NCBI RefSeq assembly: GCF_001434705.1
Contig: NZ_AZDJ01000026.1
Location: forward strand, 152,332 to 216,331
From: Lacticaseibacillus nasuensis JCM 17158
GTDB taxonomy: Bacteria; Bacillota; Bacilli; Lactobacillales; Lactobacillaceae
Reading direction: 5' to 3'
DNA length: 64,000 nucleotides
This document shows positions 1-8,929 of this stretch, piece by piece. Under the pieces are notes generated by a model. The model saw only the letters and a list, made by a program, of their open reading frames with translations, did no database searches and was not told the origin of the DNA. How positions within the stretch are numbered: the first letter of the stretch is position 1; each line of letters opens with the position of its first letter. Made by a program: the position numbers and the translations under genes.

Positions 1-381
1 CCCGTCACGTTGGCGGCGTTGGTGGTGGCCATCACGGTGCTGGATTACTTTTTGCCCAACGCCCGGGTCAAGTTTTGGACGATTCTGCCCGGCGCGAGCT
101 TTACCATCGTCGGGTGGTTGCTGTTAGCGCAGGCCTTTAGTTGGTACATGCGCTACTTCGGCACCCGGTTCAACTCCTACGGCACCATCGGCACCTTCAT
201 GATCTTGTTGTTGTGGCTGAACTTCATGGCCATGCTGCTGTTGATCGGGGCGGTGATCAACGCCCTGGTGGCCGAATACTTCACCGGTCACGTGCACCAT
301 TCGCGCGGCAAGGTGCACGACTTCGTCAAGAAACGGGCCAAGGCGCTGAACCTGCCGGCACCAAAAAATCCAGCCAAGTGA
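1..381 (+). CDS. YihY/BrkB-family membrane protein, C-terminal part
   Basis: The frame is open from base 1, so the 5' part lies outside the window. The 126 visible residues contain three hydrophobic segments (about residues 3-20, 26-48 and 62-90), the last rich in Leu/Met and preceded by a FNSYGTIGTF stretch typical of the YihY/BrkB (former RNase BN) family of inner-membrane proteins. A basic cytoplasmic tail follows (HHSRGKVHDFVKKRAK). The molecular function of the family is not settled. The stop codon lies inside a hairpin shared with the convergent flavodoxin gene. Family assignment is by recognition of the C-terminal pattern only. Confidence 0.75.
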   Translation, partial: PVTLAALVVAITVLDYFLPNARVKFWTILPGASFTIVGWLLLAQAFSWYMRYFGTRFNSYGTIGTFMILLLWLNFMAMLLLIGAVINALVAEYFTGHVHHSRGKVHDFVKKRAKALNLPAPKNPAK

Positions 382-395
382 TGGCTGGATTTTTG
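364..395. terminator. Bidirectional intrinsic terminator
   Basis: A ten-base stem (AAATCCAGCC pairing with GGCTGGATTT) with a seven-base loop is flanked by an A-run on the left and a T-run on the right. It can end both the YihY-family gene (+) and the flavodoxin gene (-), and it includes the stop codon of the former. Confidence 0.8.
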
Positions 396-397
396 CG

Positions 398-856
398 TTA
401 CAGGCTTTGTTGTTTCTCGACGATGGCCTTGGTGAAGGCCTCCAAGGCGGCGATGTCGTCGTCTTCTGGCGCCAGGTCGATTTTCACGCTCGGCGCGCCC
501 TTGGTGGCTCCGGTGGCGGCAAAGGCGTGGTCGAAGTCATCCACGGAGGTGGCGAAGTCGTCGTAAAACTTATCGCCGCTGCCGCAGCAACCGTAGACCT
601 TGCCGGTTAAGTCGAGCTCCTGCAGATCTTCATAGAAATCGACGGCTTCATCCGGCAGCACACCGTCGCCGACATCTGAGTAGGTGTAGGTGGCCACGAT
701 GCAGATGTCGACGGTTTGGAAGTCTTCGGCCATGGCCTGCGACACTTCGGTGGTCGTGACCGTCACGCCATATTTTTCTAGTTCTTCCTCGACGATGCCG
801 GCGATTTCTTCGTTGTTGCCGGTCATGCTTGCATAGACGATGCGGGCAGTAGCCAC
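398..856 (-). CDS. Flavodoxin
   Basis: 152 residues, the normal length of a short-chain flavodoxin. The N-terminal IVYASMTGNNEEIA is the FMN phosphate-binding loop (S/T-x-T/M-G-N-T-E pattern). CIVATYTYSDVGDGVLP and YGCCGSGDKFYDDFA match the other two loops that contact the isoalloxazine ring. It is acidic, as expected for a soluble one-electron carrier, and probably substitutes for ferredoxin or supplies redox enzymes. The GTG start at 856 is chosen because GGAGGG lies seven bases upstream. An extended -10 (TGCTATAAT on the minus strand, 901-909) precedes it. The gene is monocistronic, closed by the shared terminator at 364-395. Confidence 0.9.
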   Translation of the reverse strand: MATARIVYASMTGNNEEIAGIVEEELEKYGVTVTTTEVSQAMAEDFQTVDICIVATYTYSDVGDGVLPDEAVDFYEDLQELDLTGKVYGCCGSGDKFYDDFATSVDDFDHAFAATGATKGAPSVKIDLAPEDDDIAALEAFTKAIVEKQQSL

Positions 857-900
857 GATAATCCCTCCAATTAGTCTGACTGTGGTAAAACATCCGAGTC

Positions 901-909
901 ATTATAGCA
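901..909 (-). promoter_or_regulatory. Extended -10 promoter element of the flavodoxin gene
   Basis: On the minus strand TGC precedes a consensus TATAAT about 45 bases before the GTG start. The -35 region (about 924-929) is a poor match, which is usual for extended -10 promoters. The divergent map gene has its own TGC-TACACT element at 944-952. Confidence 0.55.
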
Positions 910-982
910 GAGTCCACCCAAAACTGCCACGGCAGGCGAGTTGTGCTACACTAAACAAAGACTAATGAGGGAGATCCTAGTT

Positions 983-1780
983 GTGATTACGATTAAATCA
1001 GCACGTGAAATTGAAGGCATGGCCGAGTCTGGCGCGATTCTCGCCGGCATGCACAAGGCCGTCGCCGACATCATCCGGCCCGGGGTATCGAGTTGGGAAA
1101 TTGAAAAAGTGGGCCGCGAATACATCGAAAGCCACGGCGCGATTCCTGCCGAGCTGGGGTTTGAAGGCTATAAGTACGCCACTTGTGTTTCCATCAACGA
1201 CGAAGTGGCCCATGCGGTGCCGCGCAAGGGGCTTGACCTCAAGGCCGGCGACATCGTGGCGGTGGATACCGTCGTCGACTACCACGGCTACTTCAGCGAT
1301 TCCTGCTGGACCTATGCCGTTGGTGAAATCAGCGAAAAAAAGCAAAAGCTGATGGACATCACCAAGCAGGCGTTGTACCTCGGCATCGATGCCGCGCAGG
1401 TCGGCAATCGCATCGGGGACATTGGCTACGCGATTCAGCACTTTACCGAAGACGAACACGGCTATGGTGACGTGCGTGAGCTCATCGGGCACGGCATTCA
1501 GCCGACGATGCACGAAAGCCCGAACGTGCCGCATTATGGCGAGCCGGGGCACGGCTTACGCCTCAAGGCTGGCATGACCATCACCATCGAGCCGATGATT
1601 ACCACCGGCACGTGGAAGATCAAGGCCAAGCAGGTGCCCAACGACGACTGGGAATACTACGTCACGGCCGATGGCTCCGATTGTGCCCAGTACGAGCACA
1701 CCATCGTCATCACCGACGACGGGCCGAAGATTTTAACCAGTCAAGACCCAGTGGCCGATGCCAAGTACCTGTTGAAGTAA
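983..1780 (+). CDS. map: Methionine aminopeptidase, type I
   Basis: 265 residues of the MAP1 family, which removes the initiator methionine from nascent proteins in the cytoplasm. The metal ligands are recognisable: Asp in AVDTVVDYHGYFSDSCWTY, His in LIGHGIQPTMHE, and the two Glu residues in TIEPM and YEHTIVIT. The frame stays open further upstream, but GTG at 983 gives the canonical N-terminus MITIKSAREIEGM and has a GAGGGAG ribosome site eight bases before it. A hairpin with a T-run follows the stop. Neighbours are functionally unrelated, so it is probably monocistronic. Confidence 0.93.
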   Translation: MITIKSAREIEGMAESGAILAGMHKAVADIIRPGVSSWEIEKVGREYIESHGAIPAELGFEGYKYATCVSINDEVAHAVPRKGLDLKAGDIVAVDTVVDYHGYFSDSCWTYAVGEISEKKQKLMDITKQALYLGIDAAQVGNRIGDIGYAIQHFTEDEHGYGDVRELIGHGIQPTMHESPNVPHYGEPGHGLRLKAGMTITIEPMITTGTWKIKAKQVPNDDWEYYVTADGSDCAQYEHTIVITDDGPKILTSQDPVADAKYLLK

Positions 1781-1785
1781 CCCGA

Positions 1786-1812
1786 ACGTGTGGCGATGAG
1801 CTGCACGTTTTT
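1786..1812 (+). terminator. Intrinsic terminator after map
   Basis: An eight-pair stem (CGTGTGGC / GCTGCACG, with two G-U pairs) and a GATGA loop are followed by six T residues just after the map stop codon. Confidence 0.65.
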
Positions 1813-1974
1813 TGTGGCGTTTGCGGTTTGGCGGCGGGTCCAGTACAATGGGGCATTGTGCGAATCTTGAGAAATCGTTACGGTTGCGGGTGAGCCCGTC
1901 ACCCACAGCGAAAAACCGTATAATAAATTGAGACCAAGAATTGATGGTCATTTGATGGGAAGGGTTATGATGGC

Positions 1975-3054
1975 GTGGTAACAGCACAGGCACCGGGCAA
2001 ACTTTATATCGCAGGAGAATATGCGGTGGTGGAAACGGGATATCCCGCTATTATCGTCGCGTTAAACCAGTTCGTGACCGTGACGGTGACGCCGGCCAAG
2101 CGAATCGGCAGTATTCAAAGCAAACAATATCAAGAAAACTCGCTGATGTGGTCGCGCCAAGGCGACGAGATGGTGTTTGATAACCGGGACAACCCGTTTC
2201 ACTACATCCTCTCGGCCATTAAGCTCACCGAGACTTACGCCCGGGAGCTGGGCAAGCCGCTGGCGGTGTACAACATGAGTATCGACTCCGATCTGGATTC
2301 CACCGATGGCAAAAAGTTCGGGCTGGGCTCCAGCGCGGCGGTGACCGTCGCCACGGTCAAGGCGCTTAACGCGTTTTACGCGCTGGGCATGACGCCGGAT
2401 CAGGTGTACAAACTCGCCGCCATTGCGCATTTGGACATTCAAGGCAACGGCAGCCTCGGCGACATCGCCGCGTCGGTGTACGGCGGCTGGATCGCCTACC
2501 GCTCGTTTGACAAGGCGTGGTTGGCGGCGCAGCGGCGTGACCATTCGCTGCGCGAGTTGCTGGCCATGAGCTGGCCGGGGTTAAGCATTGAATTACTGCA
2601 GGCCCCGGCGGCGATGCAGCTGGTGATTGGGTGGACCGGTTCGCCGGCATCGACTTCGCAGCTCGTCGATAAAATCGCCATCGCCCAGGCGCGCGAGCGC
2701 GCAGAGTACAAGCAGTTTCTCGCCGCCAGCAAGGCGACCATCGAGCACATCATCGACGGGTTTCACGCCGGTGCCTTGGCCACGATTCAAGCCGGCGTGC
2801 GGCGCAACCGCGAATTGTTGGCGCACCTGGCCGCGTTTTCCGGGGTCGAAATCGAAACTGCCAAGCTACACACCTTGTGCGAGCTCGCCGAAGCCGCCGG
2901 TGGCGCCGCGAAGTCCTCTGGTGCCGGGGGCGGGGATTGTGGCATCGTCTTGATCGATCAAACCAAGGCAGTGGCGCAGCTCGCCGCCGACTGGGCCGAG
3001 CATGGCATCGATACCTTGGCCCTCAGCGTCCACGAAATTCCGACTCAAGCCTAA
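1975..3054 (+). CDS. mvaK2: Phosphomevalonate kinase
   Basis: 359 residues of the GHMP kinase superfamily, phosphorylating 5-phosphomevalonate in the cytosolic mevalonate pathway to isopentenyl diphosphate. The N-terminal APGKLYIAGEYAVVETGYPAI motif, the ATP loop KKFGLGSSAAVTVAT (about residues 110-124) and the C-terminal KSSGAGGGDCGI motif define the family. The start is GTG at 1975 with GGGAAGGG upstream. An ATG pair at 1968 opens only a four-codon frame that stops at TAA. The gene stands alone here, about 25 kb from the thiolase/mvaA/mvaS operon. A TATAAT lies at 1919-1924. Confidence 0.92.
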   Translation: MVTAQAPGKLYIAGEYAVVETGYPAIIVALNQFVTVTVTPAKRIGSIQSKQYQENSLMWSRQGDEMVFDNRDNPFHYILSAIKLTETYARELGKPLAVYNMSIDSDLDSTDGKKFGLGSSAAVTVATVKALNAFYALGMTPDQVYKLAAIAHLDIQGNGSLGDIAASVYGGWIAYRSFDKAWLAAQRRDHSLRELLAMSWPGLSIELLQAPAAMQLVIGWTGSPASTSQLVDKIAIAQARERAEYKQFLAASKATIEHIIDGFHAGALATIQAGVRRNRELLAHLAAFSGVEIETAKLHTLCELAEAAGGAAKSSGAGGGDCGIVLIDQTKAVAQLAADWAEHGIDTLALSVHEIPTQA

Positions 3055-3059
3055 TTCTG

Positions 3060-3092
3060 CGCCTGGCCCATTGTGGTCGGGCGTTTTTTTCG
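3060..3092 (+). terminator. Intrinsic terminator after mvaK2
   Basis: A hairpin beginning CGCCTGGCCCA and closing TCGGGCG is followed by a seven-T run directly after the mvaK2 stop codon. Confidence 0.65.
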
Positions 3093-3207
3093 CGGAATGG
3101 CCGCCCAACTAGACCAATTTTGCGCAAATTTACCACCGTACCCCTACTATTTGGCACCGGTTTCCGGTATGATGTGAGGGTAGTCAAAAGCGAAAGGGGT
3201 ACTGATT

Positions 3208-4110
3208 GTGAAAGTACGCAAAGCTGTGATTCCCGCCGCGGGGCTGGGCACGCGATTCCTGCCCGCCACCAAGGCGCTGGCCAAGGAAATGTTGCCGATT
3301 GTCGACAAGCCGACGATTCAATTCATCGTCGAAGAAGCCAAAGCCAGCGGGATTGAGGACATCTTAATCATCGAAGGTAAAAACAAGCGCTCCATCGAGG
3401 ACCACTTCGATTCTGCGCCGGAGTTGGAACAAAACTTGGAGGCCAAGCACAAGGACAAACTGTTGGCGATGGTGCACAACACCACCGACATCGGCGTCAA
3501 CTTGTTCTTCGCCCGCCAGCCGTACCCGAATGGCCTCGGCGACGCCGTGCGCATCGCGCGGTCGTTTGTCGGCGACGAGCCGTTTGTCGTGATGCTGGGC
3601 GACGACTTGATGGAAGACAAGGTGCCGCTCACCAAGCAACTCATCGACGCCTACAACCAGACGCATGCCTCGATTCTCGCGGTGAAAAAGGTGCCGCACG
3701 ACGAGGTGTCCGCCTATGGGGTGATCGATCCGGAATCCGAGGTCGAACCGGGCCTGTTCAACGTGCGCAAGTTCGTTGAAAAACCAGCGGTGGCCGATGC
3801 ACCATCCGACTTGGCCATCATCGGGCGCTACCTGTTGACGCCGGAGATTTTTGGCATCCTCGAGCACCAAAAGCCGGGGAAGGGCAACGAGATTCAGCTC
3901 ACCGATGCGATCGACACGCTGAATCAGACCCAGCGCGTGTTCGCCCATGAATTCACCGGCGACCGTTACGATGTCGGCAACAAGTTCGGCTTCGTGCAAA
4001 CCACCATCGAATACGGCCTGACCCATCCCGAAGTCAAAGACGAGTTGCGCGCCTACATCCTGAAGTTGGCCGCCCAGCTTCAGGCGCAAGACGCCAAGGC
4101 CAAGAAGTAA
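3208..4110 (+). CDS. galU: UTP--glucose-1-phosphate uridylyltransferase
   Basis: 300 residues, the normal length of bacterial GalU, which makes UDP-glucose from UTP and glucose 1-phosphate for envelope glycans, glycolipids and galactose use. The nucleotidyltransferase signature [20 protein letters not shown] is near the N-terminus, followed by [13 protein letters not shown], the GDD metal motif in [11 protein letters not shown], and [10 protein letters not shown] plus [12 protein letters not shown] near the C-terminus. The GTG start has GAAAGGGG ten bases upstream. It is probably monocistronic between two hairpins. Confidence 0.95.
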   Translation: MKVRKAVIPAAGLGTRFLPATKALAKEMLPIVDKPTIQFIVEEAKASGIEDILIIEGKNKRSIEDHFDSAPELEQNLEAKHKDKLLAMVHNTTDIGVNLFFARQPYPNGLGDAVRIARSFVGDEPFVVMLGDDLMEDKVPLTKQLIDAYNQTHASILAVKKVPHDEVSAYGVIDPESEVEPGLFNVRKFVEKPAVADAPSDLAIIGRYLLTPEIFGILEHQKPGKGNEIQLTDAIDTLNQTQRVFAHEFTGDRYDVGNKFGFVQTTIEYGLTHPEVKDELRAYILKLAAQLQAQDAKAKK

Positions 4111-4115
4111 CGCCA

Positions 4116-4144
4116 ACCAGCCGCAGCCGCGGCTGGTTTTTTTG
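4116..4144 (+). terminator. Intrinsic terminator after galU
   Basis: AACCAGCCGC and GCGGCTGGTT form a stem followed by six T residues just after the galU stop codon. Confidence 0.8.
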
Positions 4145-4174
4145 GCAAACGAAAAGCCTCGCCCAAGGGCGAGG

Positions 4175-4612
4175 CTAGTCGGTTAAATCAAGTGCCATTT
4201 CCCGGTGGCGAATGCCGGCATCGAGAAACTCTGGGCGCGCGGTGAGGTGATAGCCCAGCCGCTCGTAAAACCCGACGGCGTGCACCTGCGCGCCGAGGCG
4301 CAAGGTCTGGGCGTGGTGGGCCTTGGCGTAATCCGCCAAGGCTTGTAGCAAGGCGCTGCCGACGCCGGTGCCGCGGGCGGCTTTGACCACGGCGACGCGT
4401 TGCACGTGAAAGCCGGTGGCTTCCGGCAAGAGCCGAGCGGTGCCGACGGGCTGGTCGTTGGCGTAGGCGACAAAGTGAATGGTGCGGGCTTCGTCGGCGT
4501 CGACTTCCCGGGCCACGGGGACGTGTTGCTCGGCGACGAACACCGTCTTGCGAATCGCCAAGGCGGCTTGGTAAATGGGGCTGGTTAAATCGGTGGTGTG
4601 ACGGATCTGCAT
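4175..4612 (-). CDS. GNAT-family N-acetyltransferase
   Basis: About 145 residues of the ElaA/YjcF-like GNAT group. The acetyl-CoA binding motif A is visible as VQRVAVVKAARGTGVGSALLQALADYA, and a typical FYERLGYHLTA motif B follows. The N-terminus (TVFVAEQHVPVAREVDADEA) matches small GNAT proteins of unknown substrate. ATG at 4612 is preferred because AAGGAG lies about ten bases before it. ATG at 4621 is in frame but sits one base after that site. The substrate cannot be told from sequence. It is divergent from the exporter gene at 4680. Confidence 0.85.
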   Translation of the reverse strand: MQIRHTTDLTSPIYQAALAIRKTVFVAEQHVPVAREVDADEARTIHFVAYANDQPVGTARLLPEATGFHVQRVAVVKAARGTGVGSALLQALADYAKAHHAQTLRLGAQVHAVGFYERLGYHLTARPEFLDAGIRHREMALDLTD

Positions 4613-4679
4613 TGTGGTCATGCTCCTTGATTGGTGAATATTTGGTATTATAGCACTAGAAATTCTCAGGAGGCGCGCG

Positions 4680-5807
4680 ATGTTTGAGAAACTCCGCCAT
4701 TCGCGGTTGATGTTTTGGTCGTTAGAGGCCTTGATTATAGTGGCCTTAATCATTGGCCTACAGTCGTTGTCCTTCCTGTTTGCGCCGGTGGCGACGTTTT
4801 TCTCCACGTTGCTGGTGCCAATTCTGGCTGCCGGGTTCTTGTATTATCTCTTTAACCCGCTGATCAACTTGCTGCAGCGCTGGCACATCAAGCGCGGTTG
4901 GGGGATCGGGCTGGTGTTTCTGATTGTCATCGGCTTGGTGGCGTTCATCATCGCCACCATCATTCCCAACCTGGTCAGCCAAATCACGCAGCTGGTCACC
5001 AGCCTGCCGGGGTTTTATGAGCAGCTCAAGGACCTGGTGCAGCACCTGTCGAGCTATGGGTGGTACCAGCAGTTCCACGTCGCCAAGCTCCTCGATAGCT
5101 TCGGCAGCAGCATTCAACCGGCGAAGATCTTGGCCAACGTGTTTGACGGTTTTTCCACCGGGTTGCCAAGCTTGATTGGGTCGGTGGCGGGCTTCTTCAT
5201 CAACCTGATCACGATTCCGGTGTTGCTGTTTTACATGCTCAAAGACGGCGGTAAGCTGGTGCCAAGCGTGCGGCGCTTTTTCCCTGAGCGCTATGGTGAG
5301 GAAATCAGCACCGTGTTTTCGCGCATGAGCGCCACGTTGTCGCATTACATCGCCGGGCAGGCCATCGAGTGCCTGTTCGTCGGCACCTTCACTTTCATCG
5401 GCTACCTGATCATCGGCATGCCTTACGCGTTTTTGCTCGGGTTCATCGCCGGGGTGACGACAATTATTCCTTACCTCGGCCCGTACCTGGGCATCACGCC
5501 GGCGCTTTTGGTGGCCTTACCTGACGGGTGGGGCAAGCTGGCGCTGGTGGTCATCGTCGTGGTGATTGTTCAGCAAGTCGACGGCAACCTGATTTATCCC
5601 AATGTCATCGGGCGCTCTTTGGACATCCACCCGCTGACCATCATCGTGTTGTTGCTAGTGGCGGGGAACTTGTTTGGCCTCCTAGGGACGATTTTGGCAG
5701 TGCCGACTTATGCCGTGGTGAAAACGGTGGTGACCTATGCTATCGAGTTGTACCGCTTCCACCGCAATGCGCGGCGCGATGCGGCCTTGATGGCCCCTAA
5801 AGAATAG
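4680..5807 (+). CDS. AI-2E family transporter (PerM/YdbI-type)
   Basis: 375 residues with about eight membrane segments: a pair at about 15-35 and 40-62, one near 73-95, and a C-terminal cluster from about 165 on. The PYLGPYLGITPALLVAL stretch and the later VDGNLIYPNVIGRSLDIHPL motif are diagnostic of the family once called UPF0118. Members export or leak small molecules (autoinducer 2, ions), and the physiological substrate here is unknown. AGGAGG lies six bases before the ATG. No operon partner is evident, since the next gene starts after a 57-bp gap. Confidence 0.88.
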   Translation: MFEKLRHSRLMFWSLEALIIVALIIGLQSLSFLFAPVATFFSTLLVPILAAGFLYYLFNPLINLLQRWHIKRGWGIGLVFLIVIGLVAFIIATIIPNLVSQITQLVTSLPGFYEQLKDLVQHLSSYGWYQQFHVAKLLDSFGSSIQPAKILANVFDGFSTGLPSLIGSVAGFFINLITIPVLLFYMLKDGGKLVPSVRRFFPERYGEEISTVFSRMSATLSHYIAGQAIECLFVGTFTFIGYLIIGMPYAFLLGFIAGVTTIIPYLGPYLGITPALLVALPDGWGKLALVVIVVVIVQQVDGNLIYPNVIGRSLDIHPLTIIVLLLVAGNLFGLLGTILAVPTYAVVKTVVTYAIELYRFHRNARRDAALMAPKE

Positions 5808-5864
5808 CGTCGGGCCACGGATACTGCTATACTACGATTACGACACGAAAGGTTGTGAGGAAAC

Positions 5865-7193
5865 ATGGATGGTGACGGGAATCTCCCGGCTCAGCTCATT
5901 TTGATTGTGGTGTTGACGGTGATCAACGCCTTGTTTGCCGCCGCGGAGATTTCTGTGGTGTCGCTATCGCGCACGCGCATGGAGACGCAGGCCGCGGCCG
6001 GCGACAAGAAGGCGGGCAAGCTGGTGGCCATCATGGCCAACTCCAGCAACTTCCTCGCCACCATTCAAGTGGGCATTACCTTCGCCGGGTTCTTCGCGTC
6101 GGCGTCTGCGGCCACCTCGTTGGCGGATTGCGTGGCGCCGTGGTTCGGGCAGTTCGCCTGGGCGCACGAGGCCGCCGTCGTGGTCGTGACCATCATCTTG
6201 TCCTACTTTTCCCTGGTGTTCGGCGAGCTGTACCCGAAGCAACTGGCCTTGCAACAAACCGAGGCGGTGGCCAAGGCCAGCGTCACGCCGATCACGGTGG
6301 TTGGCACGCTATTGCGGCCGTTCGTCTGGTTATTATCAGCGTCCACGCACGTGTTGATGAAGCTCACGCCAATGCACTTCACGCAGGACACCGTGCCGGT
6401 GACCCGTGACGAAATGGTCGCCATGATGCAAAAAGGGCGGCAGTCCGGGGCCATCGAAGCCGACGAATACGAAATGTTTGAAGGCGTCATTTCCCTGGAT
6501 CAAAAGCTCGCCAGCTCGGTGATGGTGCCGCGCATCGATGCGTTTATGATCGATGCGGCGCAGCCGGATTCAGAGGCCATCGACGCCATTTTAAGCACCG
6601 TCTACTCGCGGATTCCCGTGTATAGCGGCGACAAGGATCACGTCATCGGCATCGTCCACATCAAGAACTTGCTGCAACGTGCCCGCGCCGTCGGGTTCGA
6701 GCGCGTGCATTTGGAAACGGTGATGACGCCGCCGCTGTTCGTGCCAGAGACCATTGCCGTCGACGACTTGTTGACGCAAATGCGCCAGCGCAAGCAGCAA
6801 ATGGCCATCTTGCTGGATGAATACGGCGGGGTGGTGGGGCTGGTCACCATCGAAGACTTAATCGAAGAAATCGTCGGGGACATCAACGACGAATCCGACC
6901 AAACCACCACGGATTACACCAAGCTCAGCGACTTGGAATACCTGGTGTCCGGGCGCATGCCGCTGCACGACTTCAACGCGTTGTTCGACACGACCCTCGA
7001 GGCGCCAGACGTCGACACGCTGGCGGGTTACATCATCGCCCAACTCGGCGACATTCCCACGCGCTACAAGCAAGAGCGGCTGACGCTGGCGCCAGGCATC
7101 ACCGCCGTGACCGGGCAGATTGCCGGCGCGCGGCTGGTGAACGTGCATGTGCACCTCGAAAAGCCGCTGACCGCCGGCGACTCGGCGGGTTAA
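5865..7193 (+). CDS. CNNM/CBS/CorC-domain membrane protein (hemolysin-like)
   Basis: 442 residues with the order CNNM transmembrane domain (DUF21, about residues 5-190, containing [19 protein letters not shown]), two CBS domains (about 210-335, with [11 protein letters not shown] and [25 protein letters not shown]) and a C-terminal CorC/HlyC domain (about 350-435). This is the TlyC/YhdP/MpfA architecture, now linked to Mg2+ efflux or homeostasis rather than haemolysis. The ATG at 5865 is preceded by GAAAGG. A hairpin with T-run at 7237-7267 probably ends this transcript. Confidence 0.9.
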   Translation: MDGDGNLPAQLILIVVLTVINALFAAAEISVVSLSRTRMETQAAAGDKKAGKLVAIMANSSNFLATIQVGITFAGFFASASAATSLADCVAPWFGQFAWAHEAAVVVVTIILSYFSLVFGELYPKQLALQQTEAVAKASVTPITVVGTLLRPFVWLLSASTHVLMKLTPMHFTQDTVPVTRDEMVAMMQKGRQSGAIEADEYEMFEGVISLDQKLASSVMVPRIDAFMIDAAQPDSEAIDAILSTVYSRIPVYSGDKDHVIGIVHIKNLLQRARAVGFERVHLETVMTPPLFVPETIAVDDLLTQMRQRKQQMAILLDEYGGVVGLVTIEDLIEEIVGDINDESDQTTTDYTKLSDLEYLVSGRMPLHDFNALFDTTLEAPDVDTLAGYIIAQLGDIPTRYKQERLTLAPGITAVTGQIAGARLVNVHVHLEKPLTAGDSAG

Positions 7194-7236
7194 GCTGGTA
7201 CTCCGCGGCCGAGTTGATTATAATAATTAAGATACC

Positions 7237-7267
7237 GACGCCGACGGAATCCGTTCGGCGTCTTTTA
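7237..7267 (+). terminator. Intrinsic terminator between the CNNM gene and prfC
   Basis: GACGCCGA at 7237-7244 pairs with TCGGCGTC at 7255-7262, and TTTT follows. Because it lies 70 bases before the RF3 start codon it either ends the CNNM transcript or attenuates read-through into prfC. Confidence 0.7.
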
Positions 7268-7281
7268 CCAACGGAGGGCTT

Positions 7282-7296
7282 ATGCACAAGTATTAA
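7282..7296 (+). other. Possible four-codon minigene in the prfC leader
   Basis: ATG CAC AAG TAT TAA follows GGAGGG (7273-7278) by three bases and lies 41 bases before the RF3 start codon, in a different frame. It is too short to be called a gene by itself. It is listed because of its strong ribosome site and its position in front of a termination-factor gene. Confidence 0.3.
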
Positions 7297-7336
7297 CGGT
7301 TCAGTGATTGGCCGTCGCAGACAAGAAAGGACAATC

Positions 7337-8917
7337 ATGATGAACGCACAAGAATTAAAGCAAGCCGTGGCCAAACGCCGCACGTTTGCCATTATCTCGC
7401 ACCCGGATGCCGGGAAAACCACGATCACCGAGCAACTGTTGCTGTACGGTGGGGTGATTCGCGAAGCCGGCACCGTCAAGGCCAAGAAGTCGGGGCATTT
7501 TGCCAAGTCCGACTGGATGGCCATCGAAAAACAACGCGGCATCTCGGTGACCAGTTCCGTGATGCAGTTCGACTACGCCGGCAAGCGCATCAACATTCTC
7601 GATACGCCTGGGCATGAGGATTTTTCCGAAGACACCTACCGCACGCTGATGGCCGTCGATGCCGCGGTGATGGTCATCGACTCGGCCAAGGGGATCGAGG
7701 CGCAAACCAAGAAGCTGTTCAAGGTCGTCAAGCAGCGTGGAATTCCCATTTTTACCTTTATGAACAAGCTCGACCGCGATGGCCGCGAGCCCCTGGACCT
7801 GATCGCCGAGTTGGAAGATTTGCTGGGCATCGAAGGCTACGCCATGAACTGGCCGATTGGCATGGGCAAGGGGCTGGTTGGCCTGTACGACCGGGTTGGC
7901 CAACAGCTCGAGTTGTACCGCGAAAACGAAGCCGGCCAAAAGCACCTGCCGCTGGTCTCGGGGAAACTCGCCGCCAGCGAGCCCTTGAGCCACGACCCGC
8001 AATACCTCGCGGCGCTGGATGATATCGACCTGCTCAACGACGCCGGCAATCAATATAACCTCAAAAAAATCATGGCCGGGGACCAGACCCCCGTCTTCTT
8101 CGGCAGTGCGTTGACGAACTTCGGCGTCGAAACCTTTCTCAAGCACTTCGTCGACATGGCGCCGGCGCCTGGGCCCCACCAGTTGGCCAACCGAGACGAA
8201 GAGTTGATGCCCACCGCGCCGGAATTTGCCGGGTTCGTCTTCAAGATTCAAGCCAACATGAATCCGAATCACCGCGATCGCATCGCCTTTGTCCGCATCG
8301 GCTCCGGTGAATTCGACCGCGGCATGGACGTGACGCTTGAGCGCACGGGTAAAACCATGCGGCTGAATAATTCCACCGAGTTCATGGCCGACAGCCGCGA
8401 GCAGGTGACCACCGCCGTGGCCGGCGACATCGTCGGGTTGTATGATACCGGGAACTTCCAAATCGGCGACACGATTTACGCCGGCAAGGACCCGGTGCGC
8501 TTTGAGCCGTTGCCACAATTTACCCCGGAGCTGTTCATGCGCGTCACGGCCAAAAACGTGATGAAGCAAAAGAGTTTCCACAAGGGGATGCAGCAGCTGG
8601 TGCAAGAAGGCGCGGTGCAGCTGTATCGCACCTATGCCACCGGCGACTACATCCTCGGTGCCGTGGGGCAGCTGCAGTTTGAAGTCTTCAAGTTTCGGAT
8701 GCAAAACGAATACAACTCCGAGGTCGTGATGACCCCAATCGGCAACCGCACGGCGCGCTGGATCGAGCCGGACCAGCTCGATGAAAAAATGAGCAGTTCG
8801 CGTAATTTGCTCGTCAAAGACGTGCACGGCGACCCCTTGTTTTTATTCGAGAATCAATACGCCGAGCGCTGGTTTGCCGATAAGTATCCAAATGTCCGCC
8901 TCACCGCCAAGCTGTAA
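7337..8917 (+). CDS. prfC: Peptide chain release factor 3
   Basis: 526 residues of the translational GTPase RF3, which recycles RF1/RF2 from the ribosome after peptide release. The G-domain motifs are clear: [12 protein letters not shown] (G1), [12 protein letters not shown] (G2), DTPGHEDF (G3) and [10 protein letters not shown] (G4). The conserved C-terminal [16 protein letters not shown] motif is present. The frame is open further upstream, but the ATG pair at 7337/7340 sits behind AGAAAGGA and gives [29 protein letters not shown] when read, the standard N-terminal layout. The SseB-like gene follows after 12 bases, so the two are likely co-transcribed. Confidence 0.94.
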   Translation: MMNAQELKQAVAKRRTFAIISHPDAGKTTITEQLLLYGGVIREAGTVKAKKSGHFAKSDWMAIEKQRGISVTSSVMQFDYAGKRINILDTPGHEDFSEDTYRTLMAVDAAVMVIDSAKGIEAQTKKLFKVVKQRGIPIFTFMNKLDRDGREPLDLIAELEDLLGIEGYAMNWPIGMGKGLVGLYDRVGQQLELYRENEAGQKHLPLVSGKLAASEPLSHDPQYLAALDDIDLLNDAGNQYNLKKIMAGDQTPVFFGSALTNFGVETFLKHFVDMAPAPGPHQLANRDEELMPTAPEFAGFVFKIQANMNPNHRDRIAFVRIGSGEFDRGMDVTLERTGKTMRLNNSTEFMADSREQVTTAVAGDIVGLYDTGNFQIGDTIYAGKDPVRFEPLPQFTPELFMRVTAKNVMKQKSFHKGMQQLVQEGAVQLYRTYATGDYILGAVGQLQFEVFKFRMQNEYNSEVVMTPIGNRTARWIEPDQLDEKMSSSRNLLVKDVHGDPLFLFENQYAERWFADKYPNVRLTAKL

Positions 8918-8929
8918 GGGAGAAATATC

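Noticed and set aside
1968-1982. ATG-ATG-GCG-TGG-TAA before mvaK2 as a regulatory minigene
   Set aside because: It overlaps the GTG start region and uses the same ribosome site. It is more simply explained as chance.
7215-7224. TATAAT as a prfC promoter
   Set aside because: A transcript starting there would run straight into the terminator hairpin at 7237-7267, and no -35 is seen.
7355-8827. 490-codon open frame antisense to prfC
   Set aside because: A shadow of the strongly supported RF3 gene, with no start signal and His/Arg/Gln-rich nonsense composition.
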